Shown here in pieces: positions 9,459 to 16,120 of a stretch of 35,436 nucleotides of DNA (position 1 is the first letter of the stretch; each line of letters starts with the position of its first letter). The position numbers and the translations under genes are program-made. A model generated the notes under the pieces. The model saw only the letters and a list, made by a program, of their open reading frames with translations. It ran no database searches and was not told the origin of the DNA. The DNA lies in assembly GCA_964560135.1 (NCBI GenBank), contig CAZLKN010000033.1:1-35436 (forward strand), read 5' to 3'. The DNA comes from CAZLKN01 sp964560135. GTDB taxonomy: Bacteria > Actinomycetota > JAICYB01.

Positions 9459-12347
9459 CTAAGGACGCAGGCCGAGCAGCTCGGTGAAGTCCTTGTGCCA
9501 CAGCGTCCGCCGTGAGGCCACGACCGGGCCGTCGGCGCTGACCGTGACCGGGCCCCCGATCGTGTCGAGGAACCGCGGCGTCACGATCCTGCCCGCCGCG
9601 ATGCTCTGCGGCCCCCACACGGTCTCACCGGCGACGCGGATCGTGACCGTCACCGGCGAGGTCGTCGACGGGTTGGCCACCAGGATCCAATCCGAGCCCC
9701 CCGTATTCACGGCGTCGTACCAGGAGAAGTGGGCCTGCGAGGTGAGGCCCGACACCGGCTCGCCGGTGACCTCCTCGAAGGAGCGTCCGGCGTCGAACAG
9801 GTTGCGCTGGGAGGTCACGAAGGGCTTCGACCCCGCCTGGCCGGTCACCCGGACGGGTCCCCCGACCACGCCGGGGTAGCGCCGGGAGACCGCGTCTCCG
9901 GCGGGAACGGTCACGACCTCGTTGACGAGCGGACCCCCTCCATCCGGGTTCTCGATCCTGATCCGAACGTCGATGGACTGTCCGTTGGCGGCCGGGTTGG
10001 AGACCATCACCCAATTCGAGCCGTCCGTCGCCTTGGCGTCGTACCAGGGGAAGATGTAGCTCGTCGTCAGTGACTCGCCGCGGATCCCGGGCAGCTCCGA
10101 GAAGTTGCGGCCCTTGAACCACAGCGTCCGGCGCGAGGCGAGGACCGGGTGGTCCGAGACGACCTCCACGGGGCCGCCGACGCGCGTCTTGTCGTTCCAG
10201 ATGAGGTTCTCGCCCGGCTCGAGCAGCTTCGAGGCGATCTGGCTGCCCGCGAACCGGATCTGCACATTGGCCCGCCAGGGTCCCGGGTTGGAGGCGACCA
10301 CCCAGTCGCGGCCGTTGGTGGTCTTGCCGTCGTACCAGGTGAAGTGGGCGTGCCGGGTGAGGTCCTGGTCGAGGGTCGCGCCGGTCTCCTCGAAATTCGA
10401 GGGTTCCCACAGCACCCGCTGGGAGGCGATGAGCGGATCGCCCTCGAACCAGCGCACCTCGAGGGGACCGCCGACCAGACGCCCGAAGACCAGCGGATCG
10501 GCGCTCTCGCCGGGGAGCAGGCGCGCGAGCCCGAGGCCGGGGTCGAAGATCGCCTCGTCGGATGCCAGCTCTCCCCAGTACAGGCCGCTTCCCGTACCGA
10601 CGTTGGCCGTCATGAGCCAGGTGCGGCGATCGGTGTTGCGGGCGTCGTACCAGGGGAAGAGCGCCCGCTGGATGCGGTTCGGCGGCCGGTAGCCGGATCC
10701 GCCGGTGCCAGAGCCTACGGTCGTCTCGATCGTGTAGCTGTTCTTCGAGCCGTGTGGGAGCCAGTTGCGGACCCCGATGTAGTGCTCGCCGCCGGAGGTG
10801 AGGTTGAGCCGCACCTCCTCGGCGCTTCCGGCACAGGTGGAATCGACGATCTCGAGCAGCCGTAGATCGGGGCTGTAGACCTCCAGGGCCGGATCGATGC
10901 CGGACGGCGGGGTGACCTTCACGCGGAGATGCCCGTCGGCGGGCACGGTCACCTTCCACCAGTCCCGGTCCCCCGCGGGGTACAGGGTGGCCTGCGCCGA
11001 GCCGGACAGCGCCTCGGCCTGGTCGAGGGTGTTCCCGGGTTCTGCGTCCGGCTCCGTCTGCGCCTGCGGCTGGGCGACGCTCCCGCCGAGGGCGCGGAAG
11101 GCGTTCACGCGTCCGGCGCCGTAGAAGCGGTCGGGGCCCGGGAGTCCGAGGTCGTCGGCGGTGTCCTTGAGTCCGGCGGCGACCTGGTCGGCCGTCCAGG
11201 AGGGATTGCGGGCCCATACGAGCGCCGCGACCCCCACGACGACCGGCGCGGCCGCGGAGGTTCCCGTGACCTGCTGGTAGTCGTCGAGCTTGCCGTTGGC
11301 GTTGAGGTCGAGGTGCGCGGGGGCGAGGATCTGGTGTCCGGGGGCGACGAGGTCCAGCGTGCTGCCGTAGTTCGGTCCGCCCATACAGTCCGCGCCTACC
11401 CAGGCCGGGATCTCGTCGGAGGTGTCGGTGGCGCCTACCGACAGCACGCCCTCGAAGGCCGCCGGGTAGCCGGGCAGCGACCATCCCTGGTTCCCCGACG
11501 CCGCCACGACCAGCGCGCCCTTCGACTGGGCGTAGACGACGGCGTCGTGGAGCAGCTTCGAGTAGAAGGGCCCTCCGAGCGACAGGTTCACGACGTCGGC
11601 ACCGTTGTCGGCGGCCCACCGGATCCCGTCGGCGATCCAGTCCTCGTCGCCGAATCCTTCGGCGTCCAGGGCCTTCACCGGCAGGATCTTGTCCGACCAT
11701 GTCACTCCGGCCAGCCCCTTGGCGTTGTCGGTGGCTGCGGCCGCGATACCGGCCATGGCCGTCCCGTGACCGTTGTCGTCGCCGGTCTTGTTGGTGCCTT
11801 TGATGATGTTGCGGCCCGTGAGGACACGGCCCTGCAGATCCTCGTGGTTGGTGTTCACGCCGGTGTCGACGATCGCGATCTTCCGGCTCCCGCCGGTCGT
11901 GACGGTCCACGCCTTCGGGGCCATGATCCGCTCGAGGTGGTACTGGTCGCCGAACAGGGGGTCGTCCGGCGTCACGCTGCTGGTGGAGGTCCGGTAGCGC
12001 ACGGCCCTGCGGACCGATCGGACGTCGGGATGCGCGCGGTAGGCGGCGATCGCCGCCGCCGGATCGGCGCCCGCCGCCAGCCGGACGGACAGGGTGCCCT
12101 CGGCGGGGCTCCGGCGCTCGCGGACCCCCAGGCGGCCCTCGAGGGCCGTGAGCGCCTGCTCACGGCCCGGTGCCACCTCGACGAGGAGGCGGTCGGGGCT
12201 CAGCCAGAGGTCGGGGTCCATGGCCTCGGACAGCCGTTCGAGCCGCTCGGGAAGCTGGGGCGACGGCGAAGAGGACCCCGCCGCTGCGGGCGGGGCCAGA
12301 GACGCCACCAGGACGGTGGCCACAAAGTAGATCCAGACGCGTCTCAT
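9459..12347 (-). CDS. Secreted subtilisin-like serine protease with PPC domain and four WYD modules
   Basis: 962 residues from ATG 12347. The signal peptide is MRRVWIYFVATVLVASLAPP, ending near AAA|G. A propeptide-like region (about 40-118) precedes the S8 catalytic domain. The triad is visible: Asp161 (KIAIVDTGVN), His194 (DDNGHGTAMAG) and Ser364 (VTGTSAAAPVV), with Asn286 as oxyanion residue (AASGNQG). A PPC-type domain follows at about 437-545, then four WYD modules at about 562-655, 668-755, 765-862 and 873-960. Open frame continues 103 codons upstream, but that translation is low-quality sequence without export features. The ATG directly abuts AGGAGG (12353-12348) with no spacer, which is unusual, and a minus-strand GATACT lies just upstream at 12365-12360. 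It probably processes or degrades extracellular proteins. The modules shared with the 4869 protein suggest a common surface ligand. Confidence 0.92.
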   Translation of the reverse strand: MRRVWIYFVATVLVASLAPPAAAGSSSPSPQLPERLERLSEAMDPDLWLSPDRLLVEVAPGREQALTALEGRLGVRERRSPAEGTLSVRLAAGADPAAAIAAYRAHPDVRSVRRAVRYRTSTSSVTPDDPLFGDQYHLERIMAPKAWTVTTGGSRKIAIVDTGVNTNHEDLQGRVLTGRNIIKGTNKTGDDNGHGTAMAGIAAAATDNAKGLAGVTWSDKILPVKALDAEGFGDEDWIADGIRWAADNGADVVNLSLGGPFYSKLLHDAVVYAQSKGALVVAASGNQGWSLPGYPAAFEGVLSVGATDTSDEIPAWVGADCMGGPNYGSTLDLVAPGHQILAPAHLDLNANGKLDDYQQVTGTSAAAPVVVGVAALVWARNPSWTADQVAAGLKDTADDLGLPGPDRFYGAGRVNAFRALGGSVAQPQAQTEPDAEPGNTLDQAEALSGSAQATLYPAGDRDWWKVTVPADGHLRVKVTPPSGIDPALEVYSPDLRLLEIVDSTCAGSAEEVRLNLTSGGEHYIGVRNWLPHGSKNSYTIETTVGSGTGGSGYRPPNRIQRALFPWYDARNTDRRTWLMTANVGTGSGLYWGELASDEAIFDPGLGLARLLPGESADPLVFGRLVGGPLEVRWFEGDPLIASQRVLWEPSNFEETGATLDQDLTRHAHFTWYDGKTTNGRDWVVASNPGPWRANVQIRFAGSQIASKLLEPGENLIWNDKTRVGGPVEVVSDHPVLASRRTLWFKGRNFSELPGIRGESLTTSYIFPWYDAKATDGSNWVMVSNPAANGQSIDVRIRIENPDGGGPLVNEVVTVPAGDAVSRRYPGVVGGPVRVTGQAGSKPFVTSQRNLFDAGRSFEEVTGEPVSGLTSQAHFSWYDAVNTGGSDWILVANPSTTSPVTVTIRVAGETVWGPQSIAAGRIVTPRFLDTIGGPVTVSADGPVVASRRTLWHKDFTELLGLRP

Positions 12348-12484
12348 CCTCCTGGGGTGAGTATCGGCCGAACCGCCACCGAGATGAACCCCCCCCCGTG
12401 CCCCCCGACGGTCCGCCGGCAGGGTGGCCGTTGCTGCGGGTGACGGCCGACCGTCACTGCGTAGCGGCGTGACGGCCACTGTCC

Positions 12485-12490
12485 TATGCT
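12485..12490 (+). promoter_or_regulatory. Candidate -10 element (TATGCT)
   Basis: TATGCT matches TATAAT at four of six positions and lies 28 bases before ATG 12519. No good -35 element is seen at the usual spacing. It overlaps an upstream in-frame ATG at 12486, which argues against that codon being the start. Confidence 0.4.
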
Positions 12491-12518
12491 GGCGCCCCGG
12501 CGGATGGAGACCCGACAC

Positions 12519-12911
12519 ATGGATGCAGACGAGCGGGGAGACCGCGGAGCAGGCGGTATCGTGCGCGCGATCCTGCTGTGCGCCGCTACGGCCGCCGTCC
12601 TCCTGGCTCCGACGGGAGCCGCGACCCAGACCCCGTGCCGCACCCCCGTGCCTCACGACGGCTCACGGGGCGACACCCGTACCCCGGTGCCCGGAGGATC
12701 CGATCTGCGTCAGGGGCCTTCGTGGGCGTCTGCCACCGGGCAGTACGTGGGCGTCGAGCATCCCGACGGCTACGTCTTCGCGGACGGCGGCGACGGGGGG
12801 ATGGGGGTCATGGCCGGTTGGTCCTCCGGCGCCACGCAGGTCAGGGTGCACGTGCTGGCCGGTCCGGCCTACGGCTTCGGGAACATCGTCTGCGTCAACG
12901 CCTCTGGTTGA
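12519..12911 (+). CDS. Small secreted protein of unknown function
   Basis: 130 residues from ATG 12519. GGAGA at 12506-12510 lies 8 bases upstream and favours this start over in-frame ATGs at 12486 and 12504. Residues 15-35 (IVRAILLCAATAAVLLAPTGA) form a signal peptide. The mature part has two cysteines, one near the start (TPCRTP) and one near the end (NIVCVNASG), that could form a disulfide, and a Gly-rich centre (YVFADGGDGGMGVMAGW). I do not recognise the family. It is divergent from the subtilase gene and convergent with the sigma-factor gene. Confidence 0.55.
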   Translation: MDADERGDRGAGGIVRAILLCAATAAVLLAPTGAATQTPCRTPVPHDGSRGDTRTPVPGGSDLRQGPSWASATGQYVGVEHPDGYVFADGGDGGMGVMAGWSSGATQVRVHVLAGPAYGFGNIVCVNASG

Positions 12912-12917
12912 ACGGAA

Positions 12918-12943
12918 ACGGGGAGCCGTATACGGCTCCCCGT
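12918..12943. terminator. 26-base perfect palindrome between convergent genes
   Basis: ACGGGGAGCCGTA is followed directly by its reverse complement, so either strand can form a stem of about 11 base pairs. It starts 7 bases after the stop at 12911 and lies 28 bases from the sigma-factor stop. No T-tract follows on either strand. A bidirectional terminator or RNA-end stabiliser is the simplest reading; a dimeric-protein operator is possible but badly placed. Confidence 0.55.
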
Positions 12944-12970
12944 GCCCGGTAAGGGTTCCTGACTTGTCCC

Positions 12971-14194
12971 TTAGTCCTCTGTGTCGAGCTCCACATCTCC
13001 GGTGTCGGCGATTTCCGAGCCGTTCTCGTCGAGCACGTAGACCCGTGCATGCACGTTCGTGCCCTCGGCTCCCATGTTGGTGTCGACCTTGAAATTCAGT
13101 CCGGTGTGCCCCTCGCGGCCCGTGGCCTCGTCGACCCCCAGGCCGCCTTCAGCGGCGACTCCGGCGGTCCGGGTGTCCGGATCGACGTATCCCGATACCG
13201 GGATCTCGACGCCGCGGTCGTCCGAGTCGCCCGTGTCCCCGTCGGCGGCCATCGGGGCCTGCGACGGGGCGTGGTGTGACACGGCCCCGGGCTCGGCGGA
13301 CGGCTTCTCGACGCTCGGAGGGGCTGCGGCGCTGGCGACCTGCACCGTCAGGGCCGCACCCATCACCACGACGAGCGCTTTCGCGCCGTCCACGCCGGGG
13401 AGCAGGTTCATGCCGGTGCCCTCCAGCGCGCGGCCTGCGGCGGCGTGGAAATCGGACGCCCGCCGACCGGTGCCCTCCTTCAGGCGGCGCCAGGCCCGGA
13501 CCATCGCCGGCAGCAGGCCCAGGCCGCCGAGACCGAAGAGGTCGGCGGGGGCCGCTTTGGCCGTGATCTCCTTGCGGAGGCGCCGGCGGGCCCTGGCGAG
13601 CAGGGACTCGGCGGCGACCTCGGAGATCCCGAGCTGGTCGCCGACGGCGGCGCAGGTCAGGCCCTTGACCTCGTGGAGCAGCAGAGCCTCGCGCTGCCGG
13701 GGGTCGAGCCGCTCGAGGGCGAGACGGACGAGCCGTGAGGTGTCTTGACGCTGGATGTTCCGGATCGGGTCGACCTCGTAGGCGGGCCCGCGGTCGGAGT
13801 CGGTGTCGAGGGAAACCTCGGTGTTGCGCTTCCGGCGGAAGTGGTCGGTGCACAGGTTCGCGGCGATGGTGCCCACCCAGCCGCCGAAGTGTTTCGGTCC
13901 GCCGAACTCGGAGATCCGCTCGAAGGCCCTGGCGAAGGCCTCCTGGGCGATGTCCTCGGCGAGCGCGGGGTTGCCGGTCTTGCGCAGGCAGAAACCCTTC
14001 ACCCGGGGGTAGTAGTAGCCGTAGAGCTCCTCGAAGGCCTGCGTGCACCCGGCGATGCTCTCTTCGGCGAGCTGCCTCTCGTCGAAATCGACCGTGTTGT
14101 CGGTCGCCTGCGCGAGTTGGTCCTCCTCGGCGGCGGTCTGAGCGACCGCTTCGGTACGCGTGTCCCGTGCTGCCATATCGTCCCCCGCCTTCAT
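12971..14194 (-). CDS. ECF-type RNA polymerase sigma factor with transmembrane, exported C-terminal tail
   Basis: 407 residues, about twice the usual ECF length. Sigma-70 region 2 is at about 47-122 (QAFEELYGYYYPRVKGF, LAEDIAQEAFARAFERI, GGWVGTIAANLCTDHFRRK). Region 4 is at about 150-208 (LERLDPRQREALLLHEVKG, then helix-turn-helix TCAAVGDQLGISEVAAESLL). A linker, one hydrophobic segment (about 271-291, AKALVVVMGAALTVQVASAA) and an acidic tail of about 115 residues follow. The tail has a predicted beta-rich end (GLNFKVDTNMGAEGTNVHARVYV). In this topology the sigma domains are cytoplasmic and the tail is outside. No separate anti-sigma gene is adjacent, so the tail may act in cis as sensor or tether. 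The start could also be M7. The gene is divergent from the TasA-like locus. Confidence 0.85.
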   Translation of the reverse strand: MKAGDDMAARDTRTEAVAQTAAEEDQLAQATDNTVDFDERQLAEESIAGCTQAFEELYGYYYPRVKGFCLRKTGNPALAEDIAQEAFARAFERISEFGGPKHFGGWVGTIAANLCTDHFRRKRNTEVSLDTDSDRGPAYEVDPIRNIQRQDTSRLVRLALERLDPRQREALLLHEVKGLTCAAVGDQLGISEVAAESLLARARRRLRKEITAKAAPADLFGLGGLGLLPAMVRAWRRLKEGTGRRASDFHAAAGRALEGTGMNLLPGVDGAKALVVVMGAALTVQVASAAAPPSVEKPSAEPGAVSHHAPSQAPMAADGDTGDSDDRGVEIPVSGYVDPDTRTAGVAAEGGLGVDEATGREGHTGLNFKVDTNMGAEGTNVHARVYVLDENGSEIADTGDVELDTED

Positions 14195-14247
14195 CGCCCT
14201 GTCGACGGTTCGCGCCCGTCGATACCCTGTCGGCCGGCACGGGAGGT

Positions 14248-14272
14248 GACCTGAGTCTGGGACCTCGGTTCC
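14248..14272 (-). promoter_or_regulatory. Candidate ECF-type promoter of the sigma-factor gene
   Basis: On the minus strand GGAACC (14272-14267) is followed, 17 bases after GGAAC, by GTC (14250-14248). This resembles the GGAAC/(C)GTC signature of many ECF promoters and lies about 54 bases before ATG 14194. The -35 element is half of a palindrome, GTTCCG-TT-CGGAAC, at 14268-14281. Autoregulation is inferred. Confidence 0.35.
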
Positions 14273-14801
14273 GTTCGGAACGCCCCGAAGGTCCGACTTC
14301 CCCGGGCACCACCCGGGGTGCGATCTGTGGACGTGCGGAACGGCCCGGTGTGGGGAGAACGCTTCCTCAACCCCTCAGCCTGATGAGCCATCCCGCATCT
14401 CCGCGTTTTTCGACTGCACCCGATGTATTCAACGCGATGGGGGCGGAATCCTGTCGCATGGATTGGAAAATCCCAGATCCGTGCCCGGTTCCTCCTCATT
14501 CGCGGGGAACGCCCCGGTGGAGCACGCACAGCCTACCAACAAGCGCGGCGCAGGCCAAGGCCTGGGGTTTCGCTCCTCTGAGGGGGTGGTCCCGGCCGGC
14601 GGTTCTGCCCCCCGACGGAATCGGCCGTCCACGGTCGTTGTACGGGCGATCGCGACCGGAAGGGGATCATCCCCCGGGTCGACGGTTCACGAGAACACGA
14701 ACAGAGTTCCGTCTCCGGCGGGTCTTCTTCCATCGGGCGGGTGGTACGGAAGAGCCTCCGGAGGCGGGGTTCCATGGGGACGCGGAGACGAGAGCGTAGG
14801 T

Positions 14802-14812
14802 AGGAGGTGATC
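14802..14812 (+). promoter_or_regulatory. Perfect anti-Shine-Dalgarno match in the leader
   Basis: AGGAGGTGATC is fully complementary to the canonical 3' end of bacterial 16S rRNA. It lies 130 bases before the real start at 14942 and is not at normal spacing from a long frame. It could load ribosomes for the 18-codon frame at 14824-14880 (GTG start) or act as a ribosome standby site. Confidence 0.35.
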
Positions 14813-14928
14813 GCAAGGGGAAGGTGAACGAAGCTCCGCTCGCTGCTGATCGGGAGCTGCTCGAGCACGAAGCGCTGTGACGGGGGGCGGCTCGTGATGA
14901 GCGCCGACAGGCGTTCTGCAGCAGCGAA

Positions 14929-14935
14929 AAGGAGG
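14929..14935 (+). promoter_or_regulatory. Ribosome binding site AAGGAGG fixing ATG 14942
   Basis: The sequence lies 6 bases before ATG 14942. The frame is open further upstream (GTG 14894, ATG 14897), but those codons lack such a site, so 14942 is preferred. Confidence 0.8.
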
Positions 14936-14941
14936 AAGCAC

Positions 14942-15793
14942 ATGGAGTACGCGCTCCCCAGCTCATGGGGCCATGGCTCTCGCGGCTTCTGGACGAAGCG
15001 AAAGAAGACCGCAACGAGCCTGATGGCCATCCTGGCGCTCATCGCCGGGATCGCCGTGGCCTTCAAGCTCTTCGACCGCGAAGTGCCGAACAACGTCGTG
15101 CGAGACGCGTCGATCTTCGACTTCGCGGTCCACGTGCAGCGCACCGCCTCGCAGGGGTGCCTCAACCCCGTGCAGGGCGGTGAATGGTGCAACGCTCTTT
15201 CCGGTGACGACCCGATCTTCGCGGAGACCGAGTTCGTCCAGGGCGTTGAGCGTCCCGTCAGCACCTTCCCGGGCGACAGCCGCTCGGAGACGGTCCGCAT
15301 CATCAACCTGAACACGCGTCCCGCCAAGGACGCCACGTTCTCGCTGTACGTGAAGCAGGACTCGATCGTGGTCCGCGGTTGTGACGGGATCGACCCCGAC
15401 ACCGGCGAGTGCGCCAACACGCCGGTGATCCCCGAGGGCGACCCGACATGGACCAGGTTCATCAACTTCTGGAACCTGACCGTGGACAAGGAGGTCGTGC
15501 TGAATGTCCTCGGCGAGGAGGAGTACGAGCCTCGTTCGGACGAGGCCTGCACGGGCGGTATCCGGGAGATCACGCCCAACTCGCCGTGCAACCTGGGCAC
15601 GATCCGTGCCGCAGGGACCGATGGGTTCCTGGGTTCTGCGATGGACACCCGCGAATACGAGTTCGTGATGTCCGAAGAGGACGACGGGACCGACCAGTCG
15701 GCCTTCAAGGGCTGGTCGATCGTGTTCGACTTCGTGTTCCAGGCTCGCCTGCCGGCTCTGCCGGATTCTTCTTCACCGGTGCACGAGCGGTAG
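14942..15793 (+). CDS. Membrane-targeted TasA/camelysin-like surface protein (paralogue 1)
   Basis: 283 residues. A basic N-terminus (WTKRKKTATS) precedes one hydrophobic segment, LMAILALIAGIAVAFKLF (about 28-45), which is a signal anchor or SipW-type signal. The exported part follows the TasA/camelysin pattern: an early beta strand FDFAVHV, then VSTFPGDSRSETVRIINLN and PAKDATFSLYVK, and near the end EEDDGTDQSAFKGWSIVFDF. TasA and CalY similarly have a PGD turn, an N-rich strand, and a final NxxxGxxxxxxFxFxA strand pair. Cysteines recur in CDGIDPDTGEC and SPCNLG. The 16121 gene is a clear paralogue. Export is secure; fibre formation is inferred from family resemblance. No SipW-like peptidase gene lies nearby. 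Confidence 0.75.
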   Translation: MEYALPSSWGHGSRGFWTKRKKTATSLMAILALIAGIAVAFKLFDREVPNNVVRDASIFDFAVHVQRTASQGCLNPVQGGEWCNALSGDDPIFAETEFVQGVERPVSTFPGDSRSETVRIINLNTRPAKDATFSLYVKQDSIVVRGCDGIDPDTGECANTPVIPEGDPTWTRFINFWNLTVDKEVVLNVLGEEEYEPRSDEACTGGIREITPNSPCNLGTIRAAGTDGFLGSAMDTREYEFVMSEEDDGTDQSAFKGWSIVFDFVFQARLPALPDSSSPVHER

Positions 15794-15805
15794 CAGACAG
15801 TACCC

Positions 15806-15833
15806 GGGGGAGGGAGGTTCGCCTCCCTCTCCC
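15806..15833 (+). terminator. Hairpin with TTCG loop, first of three
   Basis: GGGGGAGGGAGG pairs with CCTCCCTCTCCC around a TTCG loop: a 12-bp stem with one G-T wobble, starting 12 bases after the stop at 15793. No T-tract follows. Its flanking CCCGGG (15803-15808) can also pair with 15834-15839, which belongs to the next hairpin, so the two structures may compete. Confidence 0.6.
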
Positions 15834-15871
15834 CCCGGGGGTCTCGGCTCCACGGAGCCGAGACCCCCGGG
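15834..15871 (+). terminator. 18-bp near-perfect hairpin, second of three
   Basis: CCCGGGGGTCTCGGCTCC, two bases (AC), then its exact reverse complement. In RNA the loop would open to about CCACGG, leaving about 16 pairs. There is no T-tract. It may be a transcript-end barrier, an attenuator element or an RNase-blocking structure between the two paralogous genes. Confidence 0.6.
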
Positions 15872-15958
15872 CGGGGAGGGAGACACCCCCACCGGCGTGT
15901 CCGCCCGGGTGCCGTCGGGACAAGAGCGAAAGCTCAGGGTCCGCGGTTGTCCGTGCGC

Positions 15959-15993
15959 GGAAGGAGGGAGCTTCGGCTCCCTCCTTCCTTTTT
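15959..15993 (+). terminator. Canonical intrinsic terminator
   Basis: GGAAGGAGGGAGC, loop TTCG, GCTCCCTCCTTCC, then TTTTT. This is a perfect 13-bp stem capped by the stable C(UUCG)G tetraloop and followed by a U-tract. It lies 166 bases after the stop at 15793 and should end the 14942 transcript, so the 16121 gene probably needs its own promoter or read-through. Confidence 0.9.
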
Positions 15994-15995
15994 CG

Positions 15996-16010
15996 GCGAA
16001 AACTTTTCGC
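15996..16010. promoter_or_regulatory. Inverted repeat GCGAAAA-C-TTTTCGC, possible operator
   Basis: A 7-bp perfect inverted repeat around one base, AT-rich compared with its surroundings. It lies just after the terminator and 110 bases before the start at 16121. It could be a dimeric repressor site for the second TasA-like gene; no particular regulator is recognised. Confidence 0.3.
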
Positions 16011-16120
16011 TCAACCGGGAAGGAGATCCGGCCGAGACGTCGAAGACAGGACGTGAAGCAGCACCACCCGCCTGAAGTGACAGTCCCCATACAGGTGTGC
16101 TCAAAAAAAGGGTGGTGTGC

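Larger units (their letters stand above)
14195..14941. other. Long intergenic region without a supported gene
   Basis: 747 bases between the divergent sigma-factor and TasA-like genes. Open frames here are short or shadows, with no recognisable protein pattern. Items seen are the palindrome at 14268-14281, a 7-bp hairpin CCCCGGG/CCCGGGG with a 5-base loop at 14300-14318, and an 11-base match to the complement of the 16S rRNA 3' end at 14802-14812. Two mini-frames starting with GTG (14807-14827 and 14824-14880) follow the last item. No known riboswitch is recognised. The region probably carries the regulatory leader of the 14942 gene. Confidence 0.5.

Noticed and set aside
14521..14625. Possible c-di-GMP (GEMM-I) riboswitch before the first TasA-like gene, suggested by GCACGCACAG and GGCGCAGGCC
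   Set aside because: The conserved core that should follow the first segment (GGCAAACC) and the GGGACGCAAAGCC segment are absent, so the resemblance is probably chance.
14617..14641. Plus-strand GGAAT...CGTTG as an ECF promoter for the 14942 gene
   Set aside because: The spacing of about 14-15 bases is shorter than the usual 16-18 of ECF promoters.
14533..15708. 391-codon minus-strand frame over the first TasA-like gene
   Set aside because: It has no motif. The opposite strand carries a strong ribosome binding site, a membrane segment and a paralogue downstream.
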